Part shown: positions 30,849 to 42,174 of the stretch, piece after piece
Layout of the letters: each line of letters opens with the position of its first letter
Position numbering within the stretch: position 1 is the first letter of the stretch
NCBI RefSeq assembly: GCF_032452875.1
Contig: NC_083885.1
Location: 64,719,925-64,783,924, forward strand
Length of the DNA: 64,000 bases
Direction of reading: 5' to 3'
Source: Bos javanicus
Lineage: Eukaryota > Chordata > Mammalia > Artiodactyla > Bovidae
The notes under the pieces: generated by a model
Database searches by the model: none
Told to the model about the DNA's origin: nothing
What the model saw: only the letters and a program-made list of their open reading frames with translations
Program-made: the position numbers and the translations under genes

Positions 30849-31093
30849 TTGAAGCTCCAATACTTTGGCCACCTGCTGTGAAGAGCCAACTCATTGGGAA
30901 AGACCCTGATGCTGGGAAAGACTGAGGGCAGGAGGAGAAAGGGACGACAGAGGATGAGATGGTTGGATGGCATCACTGACTCAATGGACGTGAGTTTGAG
31001 CAAGCTCTAGGAGTTAGTGATGACAGGGAAGCCTGGCGTGCTGCAATCCATGGGGTCGCAAAGAGCTGGACACAACTGAGCGACTGAACAACA
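30849..31093 (+). mobile_element. BovB LINE 3' end nested in L1
   Basis: Sense copy from 'tttgaagctccaatactttg' to 'gagcgactgaacaacag'. The L1 text continues on both sides. Confidence 0.92.
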
Positions 31094-31186
31094 GATATAC
31101 CCAGAAGTGGAATTGCTAGATCAAATGGTGAGTCTGTTTTTAATCTTCTGAGGCATGACCATACTGTTTTCCCTGGTGGCTGTCCT
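31094..31186 (-). mobile_element. Old L1 fragment, right part
   Basis: 'atacccagaagtggaattgc', 'tagatcaaatggtgagtctg', 'gaccatactgttttccctgg'. Unique text follows to 31440. Confidence 0.65.
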
Positions 31187-31440
31187 CCCCAGCCCCTCAT
31201 TTTTAACCACAATAACCAACTTGACTAAGATGAGTTTCTAGCTCGGCCATTTATTGTAGGAGGATTAATGCTTTTGGTGACTCTTGAGGGAAACTTTCCC
31301 GCCAGCCTGGCCCTGTTCCCAACATTTCCCAATGTAGAAACCACTCAATAATCATAGAAATTATGTGTTATGTTTGGTTTAATAAGCAACACAGTAGCAC
31401 TCATGCTACGCTATTCAGTCCTCTGAATTCTTTTTAAAAA

Positions 31441-31711
31441 AATTTTATTTATTTTTGGCTGCTCTGGGTCTTTGAGCTGCATGTGGATGGTCTCTAGCTG
31501 TGGGGATCAGGGGCTCCTCTCCGGTTGGGGTGCCAGGCTTCTCACTGCGGTGGCCTCTCTCGTTGCGGAGCACAGGCTCTGGGTGTGGTCAGTAGTGGCA
31601 CACGAGCTTAGTTGGCCTCTGGCGTGTGGAGTCTTCATGGACCAGGGATTGAAACCATGTCCCCTGCATTAGCAGGCAGATTCTTAACCACTGGGACACC
31701 AGGGAAGTCCT
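31441..31711 (-). mobile_element. CHR-type SINE, long antisense copy
   Basis: 'tttatttatttttggctgct' through 'gaccagggattgaaaccatg' to 'gggacaccagggaagtcc'. Confidence 0.88.
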
Positions 31712-31851
31712 CTCTGCATTCTTTCTGGATCTTTGCTGTCTGAGCCACTGCAGAAGCCCACGGTCTTCACAGGCGAGTGATGTCGACTTCTAGAATTCAG
31801 AATTGGCCCTTGGAGAAGGGAAATGTTGTCTGTTTTACTTGTGGCATCCAC

Positions 31852-32812
31852 CCAATCAACCATTCATTTATCTAAATATCCATCCATCTGTCTACCCATC
31901 CATCCTATTGAGTGTAGGACTCAATAGTCCCTACACTACCCACCCATTAATCCTTCCATCATTCTATATAGTCATTCATTTATGCATTATTCTAGTGATC
32001 ATCCATCCATCCATTAGTCTAACCATCCATCTCTTCAATCATTCATTCATTTAAATATCCACTCAGCCATCCATCCACCTAACCATCATCCATCCATCCA
32101 TCCGTCTAACCATCATACCAACCATCCGTCCATCCACCTTACCATCATCCATCCACCTAACCATCATACCAACTATCCACCCATCCATCTAACCATCATC
32201 CAACCATCCATCCACCTAACCATCATCCATCCATCCACCTAACCATCATACCATCCTTTCATCTAACCATCATCCAACAATCCATCCATCTAACCATCAT
32301 CCATCATCCATCCATCTAACCGTCATCCATCCATCCATCTAACCATCATCCAACTATCCATCCAACCACCTAAACCATCATCCATCCATCCATCCATCTA
32401 AGCATCATACCAACCATCCATCCATCCATCTGACCATCATCCATCCATCCATCTAACCATCATCCATCCATCCACCTAACCATCATCCATCCATCCATCC
32501 AACCACCTAAACCATCATCCATCCATCCATCTAACCATCATCCATCCATCATCTATCCATCCACCTAACCATCATCCATCCATCCAACCATCCATCCATC
32601 CATCTAACCATCATCCATCCATCCATCCACCTAACCATCGTACCAACTATCCATCCATCCATCCAACCATTATCCAGCCAGCCAGCCATCCACCTAACCA
32701 TCATCCATCCATCCACATAACCATCATCCATCCATCCATCCATCCACCTAACCATCATCCATCCATCTAACCATCATACCATCCATCTAACTATCATCTA
32801 TCCATCCAACAA
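31852..32812. repeat. ATCC-type satellite, about 960 bp
   Basis: Irregular tetranucleotide array dominated by CCAT/ATCC with a higher-order phrase of about 20-28 bp (ATCCATCCAYCTAACCATC). It becomes more regular from about 32050 to 32760. The minus strand gives a spurious Trp/Asp/Gly/Met-rich frame. Confidence 0.95.
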
Positions 32813-32869
32813 TGGAAATATATCTCAAAGAAACAAAAATGTGAACACCTTAATGATATATTTGCCTAT

Positions 32870-33350
32870 GTGTTTATTCATTAAATGTGAGCCAGATTGC
32901 ACTGTGTGATTCTTCACAGCTCCCCATCTGAATCCACCTCCTTCCACCTTCTTTCTCACTCACTCTATCATACGCCTTGGCCTCCCTGCTCTTCTTCAAG
33001 CACGACAAACTTAACCCCCACCTCGGATGTTTCCAGGTGCCCTTCTCTATGCACAGAGGGGTTGTTTCCCTAACAACTTGAAGGCTTGTACCCTCCCTTC
33101 ATTCACGTCTGCTCAAATACCTCCACCTCCAGGAAGACCTCCTTGATCAGCTCAAAGATCCCCCTCCTTCACTCTCCATCTCCTCACCCTTGTGTTTTAC
33201 AGAACTTACCACCGTCTGGTATTTAGGTTAGATTTATGGGCTGATGCTCTCCCATAAAATGAAAGATTCAGGAGAGGGGAATCTGTCTACATTTCTACTT
33301 TATACACCACATTTAACTCGGTGCTGACCGATCTCAGGAAATATTTTCAG
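32870..33350 (+). repeat. L2 LINE 3' region
   Basis: 'ctgctcaaatacctccacct', 'ccaggaagacctccttgatc', 'acagaacttaccaccgtctg' and 'ctactttatacaccacattt' are L2 3' wording in sense. Confidence 0.65.
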
Positions 33351-33819
33351 AGTAAACACGCAGTTTGGGGGAGGTGAAGAAAGGAATGAATGGGCATCCG
33401 GTGGTCACACACTGGGCCTTCTGTCTTGCCCTTTCATTTCCTAGATCTAGAATAAAGCATAGAAAACAGGCAGCAGCTCCATGAATACACACGGGTACGT
33501 GTATCTCATTATCTCGGTTCACATGCAGTGTGACTATATACTAAATAAATGCAGGGTGAAAGCATGAACTCATCAACTGCTGTGTAATTTCTTCAAGATT
33601 CGTAATTTCTCTCAGAGCTGGTGGAGGCTCTGGCAGCCGTTTTTTTTTCCCCCCCTCTCTTTCTGCAAAGATGGTACCACTGACGCATTCCAACGTGTGC
33701 AAAGTGTGCAGACTAGGGAGAGGCTGATGCGCGCCCCTCCCTCCACTCACAGCGCGGGGGTGGGGTGGGGGGGCGGGGCGGGGGGCCCACGTCGGCAGTG
33801 ACGCAGGTGGGCTCAGGCT
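33351..33819. other. Unique spacer upstream of X-box copy 7
   Basis: 'ctaaataaatgcagggtgaa' at 33541 may be an MIR/L2 tail about 275 bp before the palindrome. A G-rich tract with several G runs (33756-33786) could form a G-quadruplex 34 bp before the X-box. Confidence 0.45.
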
Positions 33820-33833
33820 GTTGCCATGGAAAC
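33820..33833 (+). promoter_or_regulatory. RFX X-box, cassette copy 7
   Basis: GTTGCCATGGAAAC preceded by CAGGCT, followed by CAGAGCTGCAGTGAGGAG and a G-rich run. At 33925 'ctgggcacacagtaggccct' gives the downstream L2/MIR-like piece, about 90-105 bp after the palindrome as in copies 1, 4 and 5. Confidence 0.8.
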
Positions 33834-33959
33834 CAGAGCTGCAGTGAGGAGTGGGGGAAGAGGGCACAGGGACCCCGGATGCCTCAACCTCTGCAGGCAG
33901 TCTGTGTGCGTGGGATCCAGACCCCCACTGGGCACACAGTAGGCCCTCAAGGCAGGTCT

Positions 33960-34537
33960 CGAAGGCCGACGGCTGAGCCCCCAGAAACCCGAGGATTCCA
34001 GCCTCCGCCTTGACTCGTTTCTGACAAGTTTCTGTCTGCTGTGTGTGGACGTGAGGGTGGTGGGAATCGTCCGGTCCTTTCCCTCATGAGTTCTCCTCCA
34101 GGAATTGAGACAGGGTCCACCCCTGGACACCGGGGAAGAGCACTAACCGCCCTCCGCCGCCCCGCGCTGTGGGCGCATCACCTCCTCACAGGCCCTCCAC
34201 CGCGCGGCAGGGACAAAGGGCTCTTACCCACCTCTCGGGGTGGCTGAGGACGGACCCCCGCCCAGGGAGTCGGGCCCAGGCGGCTGGGCTCCGCGACAGT
34301 GGGGGATCCAGTCAGCCTCCTTAGGACCCCCGGGTGAGGCTGATCCAGGCAGAGGGAACAGCCAGTGCGGAGCAGAGCAGCAGCCCCCCACCACCCGCCT
34401 CTGTAAGATCAGACAGAGGCCAGGGTGTCTGGGGACCGGTGGGCAGGGGGCTGAAGACCGCGCAACCGGGCCCGCCTTAGGGGTCCCTGTGCTGGAGGGT
34501 TAATGCTCTGAGGACACCATTCTGAAATTCTTTTTCT
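33960..34537. other. Unique GC-rich stretch
   Basis: CpG-containing, no repeat recognised, no supported exon. Confidence 0.45.
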
Positions 34538-34890
34538 TTTTTAATTATGAAAGTATGATAACACATTTAGAGGAGACTTGGAAAAATACAGCACAAAGTT
34601 ACATAGAGTGCTACTATATATTACAATTATCTTTCTACGTAGATAGATGAAGATTTTTAGTTGGAGTTTCAATATCAAATTCTCAAAAATTAACAGAATG
34701 AATATACACAGAAGTAGAAGGATATAGAGACCTGGAAAGCACTATGAACCAATTCAACTTAATTAAGCTTTACACAATCTTCACACAATAGCAGGGTCTG
34801 AATTCTGTTAAGTTCCCATAGATTGTAAACCAGGAGACACTGGGACATATCCAGGGGCGTTAAACAAGGGGCAAACATTTCACGCATCGT
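34538..34890 (+). repeat. Unassigned dispersed repeat, copy B
   Basis: Homologous over about 350 bp, with small indels, to copy A at 10105-10460, same orientation, 24.4 kb away. Both lack a recognisable tail or terminal repeat. Confidence 0.75.
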
Positions 34891-34975
34891 GCAGGCCTTA
34901 ATATTAGCTCTGAAGTGGTGTTTTGGAAGCGAGGTCCAGCTGTGCACCCCCACCTAGTCCCACTTGGCGTCCTCA

Positions 34976-35154
34976 CCAAGTCTCGTCTGACTCTGCGTGG
35001 CCCCGTGCACTGTAGCCTGCCAGGCTCATCTGTGCATGGGATTTCTCAGGCAAACGCACTGGAGTGGGTTGCCAGTTCCTTCTCCAGGGGACCTTACTGA
35101 CCCAGGGATCAACCCCAGATCTCTGACTCCGCAGGCAGTTTCTGCAGAAGCCTT
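34976..35154 (-). mobile_element. Bov-tA SINE
   Basis: Antisense copy, divergent in its tail ('aagtctcgtctgactctgcg'), ending 'tttctgcagaagcc'. Confidence 0.85.
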
Positions 35155-36060
35155 GGGGCAGGTTTGGGGCAGTTCAGAACCTCCCTCCCCCCGAGGAGCC
35201 GTGCTGCCCTCTGCCCCCCAGAGAGGGGGCGATGGGCACAGGCCTGGGGACGATTAATGTCCGATGGGCCCCGGCGCCTCTGAGGGTCCACACTCACCCA
35301 CCGGTGACCCCCCACCTCCCTGCCACAAGCCCGAGGGAGCCTAACACTGAACAGTTAGGCTCGACCTGTGAGTGGTCGAGGGTGAGACTGTGGAAGAAAG
35401 CAGAGAGCCTCTTCCGGCTTTTTTGCACCAAGAGGCCTGCATTTTCCTTTTGTACTTCACCCTGTAAATTGTGCAGCCAGTCCTGGCCGGATGGGTCAGC
35501 CCCAAGGCCAGATGGCCGGGACCCATGGAGGCCGTGCACAGGGAGAGTGTTTAATTGCGGGAATCCTCATGGTCACAGGGGGCTGCTGCTGTTTAAAATA
35601 TCTATTTGCTGCCAAGGGGACAGGAGGCACTGGGGGAGGGAGGAATAGACAGATAGGAGGAGGTGGAGGCTGGGGGAGGGGACGGGGGGCGGAGAGGAGG
35701 GTGAGCCATGGACTCCGAGACGAGTCAGGGAGGAAACAGGGACAGGGGGCTGGCCTGGCTGCATCTCCCGCTGCCTGAAGGAAAGCAGATGTGGAGCCTG
35801 ACCTTGACCCTGTGACCTCCTGAGGCCCCCGCCCCCAGGCAGCAAGCAACCGCCACCCCCCCAGGTTGAACCCCTCTGACCAGGGAAGTGGTGGGTCTTG
35901 CTGCAACCACCGCTGTGGTCAGAGAGCTGGAGAGGCCCACCTCCTAACTGCGGTTGTGCTTGAAGCAGCCCCGGTCTGTGAGGCTGTGGGCTCACTCTTG
36001 AGAGTGTGCCGTCTGTGGGTTTGGACAAATGGATTAGTACAATGACATGTGTCCATCCTA
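35155..36060. other. Unique stretch
   Basis: C-rich and purine-rich blocks (35620-35700 'gggggagg' type). No recognised repeat or gene. Frames of up to 176 codons on the minus strand are proline/serine-rich and composition-driven. Confidence 0.45.
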
Positions 36061-36270
36061 TGGGCTTCCCAGGTGGCTTAGTTGGTAAAGAATCTGCCTG
36101 CAATGCAGGAGACTTAGGTTAAATCCCTGGGTCTGGAAAATTCACTGAAGGAGGATATGGCAACCCCCTCCAGTGTTCTTGCCTGGAGAATCCCATGGAC
36201 AGAGGAGCCTGGTGGGTATAGTCCAGGGGGTCGCAGAGAGTGGGGCACGCCCGAGTGACTCAGCACACAG
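36061..36270 (+). mobile_element. Bov-tA SINE
   Basis: Sense copy from 'gggcttcccaggtggcttag' to 'gcacgcccgagtgactcagc'. Confidence 0.92.
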
Positions 36271-36496
36271 TCAGGAACTCCCACCCTGCGTGGGTGGCCA
36301 CCTTTGGCTCAGGTTTCTCGCCCTCCTCCCCACGCTCATCCCTGGTGATGGACAGTCACTCCTGGCTTCAGCGGGAACTGGGAGACTCCCGTCAGAGCGC
36401 GCAACCCTCCAGCTAGAAGATGAGCAGGTTCTGGGATCTAAGGTACAGCATGCTGGCTGGAACAGTATCGTCTTGTGTACTTGAAAGAGATTGCAG

Positions 36497-36648
36497 TTGT
36501 TGTCGTCCATTCGCTCCGTCGTGTGCAACTCTCTGTGCCCCATGGGCTGCAGCATGCCAGGCCTCCGTGTCCTCCACTCTCGCAGAGTTTGCTCAAACTT
36601 GTCTCCATTGAGTCTGTGATGCCATCCAACCGTCTTCTCCTCTGACCT
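36497..36648 (-). mobile_element. BovB LINE 3' end
   Basis: Short antisense terminus: 'gttgttgtcgtccattcgct' to 'ccaaccgtcttctcctctga'. Confidence 0.88.
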
Positions 36649-37542
36649 TGAAAAATATTACATCTTTTTTCCCCAAAAATTTTAAATGCTTTATTAAAGG
36701 CTCTTAATATAAAATATTTAATATTATAACTAAGTTACAAGTTGTCAGAATTTTTCACTTTTGAAAACATTTATCAAAGAACGAAGGGCTGACACCTCCC
36801 AGGGTGTGGTGGGGTGCAGCTCCCTGCTGTTTCTGTTCCCAAGCCGGGAGGGGGCAGGAAAGGGATTGAAGGGGAGGGAACTGAGGCTGGTTTCTAACTC
36901 CTGCTGGAGATTTTCCAGTTGCAGTCACCCAAAGCGAGACCCTGAATCCTTGAGCTAAACCCCCTGAGGGGCAGAGAACAGGATGGGGGAGGGGAAGGGG
37001 TGCAAACCCTCCATCAGGCATCGGCTGCCAAGTGTGTATTTTTAAAATAATAAACGTGGACTTCTGGTTTCAGAAATGCCATCCGGTACACAGTGGTACT
37101 CAGTCCAGGGTTTAAAGTCACCTAGAGGCACGGCCTCCTGAGATGAATGTAAAGTCACGACTGGGGAAATCCTCGAGGGCTTTTGGAAATGATGTCGCTC
37201 TGTTTTCGGGAGTAATGAGGCGAGAAGGGGAGATGAGCGCCGTGCTCGAAGGTCTCCATGCTGCCGGACCTGCCCGGCTCCTCTCCCCCGGAGGGCCGGG
37301 AAGTGACTCCTTTCACAGCCCCCTGGGAACCTGTGTTTGCTGTGTCCCCGTGAGGGAAAAATGAACTCATGTTTGCCACCTTTTTGCCAGGTATCAAAAC
37401 GGCCTTCCTGAGACCAGAAGAGACTGGATTGTAAATGTTCTTGCCACCAAAGAGAAACGATCAGAGTTCCTCATCCATAGTGTGTAGCAACCTAAATGGG
37501 CAAAGAATTTCAAAGAGAATAGATACATGCATACAAATATAC
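36649..37542. other. Unique stretch
   Basis: AT-rich at 36650-36770, then mixed. No gene or repeat recognised. Confidence 0.45.
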
Positions 37543-37750
37543 GTACTTCCCAGACTGCTCAGGGGTAAAGAACTCGCCTGCCGATGCAAGAGATGCAGGA
37601 GACATGGGTTCGATCCCTGGGTGGGGAAAATCTCCTGGAGAAGGAAATGGCAACCCACTCCAGTATTCTTGCCTGGAGAATCCCATGGACAGAGGAGCCT
37701 GGCAGGCTACAGTCCATGGGGTCGCAGAGTCGGACACGACTGAAGCAAGG
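37543..37750 (+). mobile_element. Bov-tA SINE
   Basis: Sense full-length copy with intact B-box GGTTCGATCC near 37607. It ends 'cggacacgactgaagcaa'. Confidence 0.93.
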
Positions 37751-38759
37751 GAGCATCAGTGGGTGTACCTAACTTCGTGCGGGAGGGCATGAGCTTTCTG
37801 GTAGGAAAGCTGATGATTCTGGGAAGATACATGGACCCCTGCTTTGGGGAATGGGTGGGAGGCAGGGTGTGGGTGAGGTGTCTGGGCGTCTCTCTGGAAT
37901 GGTTTCAACTCCACGTCTACCCGGACAGGGAGTTGCTCCCAGCAGGGGATTAATGACACTGGAGGCTCTGCTTTGGAGCAGATAAGGGATTCCAAGAACT
38001 CAGATGCCCTGAGCTTGGGACAATTCACGTGTCAAAGTGCCGTCTTTGCAGAGGCATTTCCTGGCCCTCGTAAACAAGCATGTGACTGAGCACCTTCCGT
38101 GCGCCACGCACGATGCTGGGCCCTGAGTTACTCCAGGAACAGGGTCTCTGCCTCTGGGGCCCCTGGGTTGTTGGAACAGACAGGCGGGCGTTCCTCAGGA
38201 GCTCACACAAGCACCTGTTGCAAGAAGGAAAATGTGTTTATCCAGCGCCCCCTCCCCACCTGCAGTGAGACGTGCCCTCCTGGGTGGGAGTCCGCAAAGT
38301 GACGTAGGCATGGGTGAGCCATGGACTGAGGGGTGAACGCAGAGACGGAGAGAGGAGGGCGTTCGTTTTGGTTGTGGCTGAGCCCAGCCTTGCAGGTCTC
38401 GGCCTCTGTGAGACCAGGGAGGGGTAGGGTTGCCGGGGCCCCTCAGTTCCCCTGCGGGCTGGGGAGCCGGGGGCAGCCATGCAGGGCTGTGCTGAGCACC
38501 AGGAGTCCGCACACACTGCAGAGGCGGGGGGCACGGCTGCCCTCTCTTTACACACTGGCCGAGTATTCTGGGGGTTCCCAGGCCGACCAACTGGGAATCC
38601 CAGGCTGACCCAGTGGCTGCAAATTCAGGACTCCTCAATTCCTATCATCAACCCCTCCAGTTCTGTTACTCACTAGACGGGCTCGCAGAATTCAGGAAAG
38701 CGCCGTGCTCACAGTGTGATGTTATATATATGGATATATACATTAATAGCTATTTTCAT
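37751..38759. other. Unique stretch with an MIR/L2-like piece
   Basis: 38080-38200 ('gtgactgagcaccttccgtg', 'cgatgctgggccctgagtta') is MIR-like. The rest is GC-moderate with no supported gene. Confidence 0.45.
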
Positions 38760-38884
38760 TCATTTTGCTGCGCCCAGTCTAAGTGGCAGCATGTGGGATC
38801 TAGTTCCCTGACCGGGGATGGAACCCAGGCCCCCTGCACTGGGAGCGGGGAGGCCCAGCCCTGGCACCACCAGGGAAGTCGCTG
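38760..38884 (-). mobile_element. CHR-type SINE
   Basis: Antisense: 'tctagttccctgaccgggga', then 'ctggcaccaccagggaagtc'. Confidence 0.8.
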
Positions 38885-39624
38885 CGATGCTCAAATGCAG
38901 AGAGGCACTGGGCTTTGGGGTCCTCGGGGCGCCTCCCCTTCCTGCACATCCAGGAGTGTCCCCAGGGAGGCTCATTTGAGCACTGAGGGTCCCGGGTCTT
39001 TGTTAGTGTTCCATCATGGGGGTCCCGTGTCTTTGTTAGCGTTCCATCATGCAGGCTGGGTTGATTTCATCATTTGCCACATGATGGAATTCCATCTCCT
39101 GTGCCTCCTCCGCCCCGGAGGTCAGGGTGATGTTTATCGGCCGCTCAACATTCTCCATCACTCGGCTCACGGCCCTTCAGATGTGGTGCGTGTTTGCGTC
39201 TGTGCTCGGGCTCATAAATGTTCAAAGATATGCAGGAGATAGATCACACTGTACAAAAACACATTCTTCACATCGCTCTGGACACTGTTTCTCAGCTGGG
39301 AGTGGTTGTCTGTCCCCAGAGGGTGCCTGGCAGCATTTTATCACAGTTTGAGGACAGGGGATTAGTGGGTAGAAGCGGAAGACAGGCTGCTTCCAACAGC
39401 CTGTGATGCACAGGATGGCCCCCCAGTCATCCAGGCCCCAGTGAGCAACGCTCTGAGGTTAAGGAGCCCTGAACTAGGCTGAGTGGGATATGTTATAAAA
39501 TTCACTTGAACATTCCGCTTTTCTATGGATTTGGGTATTTATTAGATCTTAGGGATACTAATTTTAAAGAGACAACATAGTAAATTATATAAAGTGTGAA
39601 ATATCATATACAATAAAAGTTGGA
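38885..39624. other. Unique stretch
   Basis: Contains a short local duplication around 38995-39055 ('gtctttgttagtgttccatc' and 'gtctttgttagcgttccatc'). No gene recognised. Confidence 0.45.
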
Positions 39625-40090
39625 CACAGTACAGTGCAACATTAGGCATTGAAAAGAATGAAATAATGCTATTTTCAGCAACGTGGATGGATCTAGAGAT
39701 TGTCAATACTGAGAGACGTTAACTCAGAAAGAGAAGGAGAGATAGTTATGACATCCCTCATATGTAGACTCCAAAAAGAAATGACACAAAGGACTTACAA
39801 AACAGAAAGAGACTCACAGATTTAAGAGAACGAACTTATGGTTGCCAGGGGGGAAGGGATCATCAGGGAGTCTGGGATGGACATGCAGACACGGCTGTAT
39901 TTAAAATAGCAACCAACAAGGACCTACTGTAAGCGCAGGGAACTCTGCTCAGGGTTACGTGGCAGCCTGGATGGAGGGGAGTTTGCTTGTGTATGTATGA
40001 CTGACTCCCTTCATTGTCCACCTGAAACTATTAACACCGTTGTTAATCAGCTATACCCCAATCCAAAATTTTTATTTAAAAAATCTTTTT
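39625..40090 (+). mobile_element. L1 LINE 3' region
   Basis: Sense: 'gaaataatgctattttcagc', 'aacgtggatggatctagaga', 'agactcacagatttaagaga', 'gctataccccaatccaaaat'. Confidence 0.85.
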
Positions 40091-40414
40091 AGTTAAAAAA
40101 AAGTTGTATAAAGATATGATGACTAAAATATTTGCACGAGAGCAAGAACCACGAGGGTAATATCATTTTCAGAGGATGTTTTTCCTTTTTGTTTTAATAC
40201 TTTCTTTCAGCAAATAAAAATCAAGAGTAAAACATCTATAAGTTGTTTTTAGCTGATTACATATTGTGACATCTTCAATATGTATGAACATATAACCCCT
40301 TTATCTCCTCGTGCTGCTCTGATTTTAATATAAGGAGTTAGAAAAGCATTTAAGACAATGTAACCTCCTAGGTATCACCTCTCCTGAGGAGCTGCTGATA
40401 AATTGAATGTAAAG

Positions 40415-40692
40415 CTTTTTGTTAGGTTTTTCATTTTGCATGGGGATATAGCTGATTAATAATGTTGTGATGGTTTCAAGTGGACAGCAAAGGGACTCAG
40501 CCATAGTTATACATGTATCCGTTCTCCCCCAAACCCCCCTCCCATCCAGGCTGCCACATAGCACTACGCAGAGTTCCCTGTGCTCTACAGTGGGTCCTTG
40601 TTGGTTCTCCATTTTAAATACAGCAGTGTGCGCGTGTCCATCCTGCACTCCCTAACCACCCCTTCTCCCCATCTTTCCCCTCAACGAGCATA
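40415..40692 (-). mobile_element. L1 LINE 3' end
   Basis: Antisense tail: 'attaataatgttgtgatggt', 'cagcaaagggactcagccat', 'agagttccctgtgctctaca'. Tail-to-tail with the L1 at 39625, about 325 bp apart. Confidence 0.82.
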
Positions 40693-41174
40693 AGCGGAAC
40701 ATGCAGGTTTTTAACACTGACTCTGTGTCATGCCCTTGGCAGTTACCCCAGTCAAGACCCCCATACATAAGAAAATATACTTGAGTTACTTTCAGCCTAG
40801 AAAATAAGAAAAAGGGGGGGAAACAAGATCCAGAACAAGATATGAACTTCCAAGACGTTGACGTGCACTTGAGACGTGTGTGTGACTTAGCGGTGGGAGT
40901 CTCCTGACCTCTGGATGTTTCATGTGGATTCTGAGAAAAATGTCTGCTTCTTTAATTAGATGGAAATGTACACAACAGAGAGCTTTGCATCAAGTCTGGC
41001 ATTTAGTGCATGACTCCCGGGGACATTCCAAGCTGGGTTGCTGACCCGTTTTCCTCTGGACCCCGAGCCTTGTGTTAACTCCTCAGTGACTTCTTGTCAG
41101 GAACCCGGCGATCCCTGTTGGAAATGCCCCCTTATCTCCCTTCCTCCCTCAACCACTCTTATTTCTCATGTTTG
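40693..41174. other. Unique stretch
   Basis: No gene or repeat recognised. Confidence 0.45.
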
Positions 41175-41606
41175 GGTTGTTGTTGTTGAGCCGATAAGTC
41201 GTGTCCGACTCCTTGAGACTCTGTGGACCGCAGCACACCAGGCTCCTCTGTCCTTCACCATGTCTCCAAGTTTGCACAAATTCATGTGCATCGAGTCGGT
41301 GATGCCATCCAGCCATCTCATCCTCTGTCGTCCCCTTCTCCTCCTGCCCTCAATCTTTCCCAACATCAGGGTCTTTTCCAATGAGTCAGCTCTTCACATC
41401 AGGTGGCCCAAGTATTGGAGCTTCAGCTTCAGCATCAGTCCTTCCAATGAACACTCAGGACTGATGTCCTTTAGGATGGACTGGTTGGATCTCCTTGCAG
41501 TCCAAGGGACTCTCAAGAGTCTTCTCCAACATCACAGTTCAAAAGCATCAATTCTTCCATGCTCAGCCTTCTTTAGAGTCCAACTCACGTTCGTATGTGA
41601 CTAGGT
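41175..41606 (-). mobile_element. BovB LINE 3' region
   Basis: Antisense copy of about 430 bp starting 'ttgttgttgttgagccgata'. The 188-codon plus-strand frame over it is antisense. Confidence 0.92.
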
Positions 41607-41619
41607 GTTGACCCTAATG

Positions 41620-42005
41620 AAAAATTGGAAACAGGCATTAACCTGAAAAACGGAGCATGCAAATCAAACTGCTCTGAGATACCAGTTCGTGCCCACTGGG
41701 GAGGGCATGTTTTGTTTTTTTAGTTTTGAAAGAAAAATGTCAAATGTTGATAAGAATGAAGAGGAACTGGAACCCTCACTTACTGCTGCAAAGAATGTAC
41801 CATGCTGCGGGCTCTGTGGAAAATGCTTCGGTGATTCCTCAGAACGTTAAACATAGATCCACCATTGTATCCAGCAGTCGCGCTCCTGCGTGTGTGTTCA
41901 TCCACATTCAGAGCAGCATTTTCCACAGTACCTGAAGGTGGGAAAACCCAAGAGTCCAGCAGCACATGCAGGCATAAACAAAACAGGGCCCATCCATGCA
42001 GTGGG
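41620..42005 (+). mobile_element. Old L1 (L1M/HAL1-like) fragment, left part
   Basis: 'cagttcgtgcccactgggga', 'gttgataagaatgaagagga', 'actggaaccctcacttactg'. Interrupted by a Bov-tA. Confidence 0.7.
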
Positions 42006-42007
42006 CT

Positions 42008-42168
42008 GCAGAGGCGGCTCCACCCCCGGGTGGGGAAGACCCCCTGGAGGAGGGCACGGCAGCCCGCTCCAGTGTTCCCGCCTGGAGAATCCCACGGACG
42101 GAGGAGCCTGGGGGCTGCAGTCCACAGGGTCACGGAGGGCCAGACACGACTGAGCGCCCAGCACTGGC
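42008..42168 (+). mobile_element. Bov-tA SINE lacking most of its head
   Basis: 'gggtggggaagaccccctgg', 'cctggagaatcccacggac', 'gacacgactgagcgcccagc'. The left end is truncated. Confidence 0.85.
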
Positions 42169-42174
42169 TGACTG

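Noticed and set aside
32549..32758. Trp/Asp/Gly/Met-rich repeat protein on the minus strand
   Set aside because: Translation of the ATCC satellite.
31852..32812. CRISPR-like array
   Set aside because: Simple tetranucleotide repeats without unique spacers, in a vertebrate genome.
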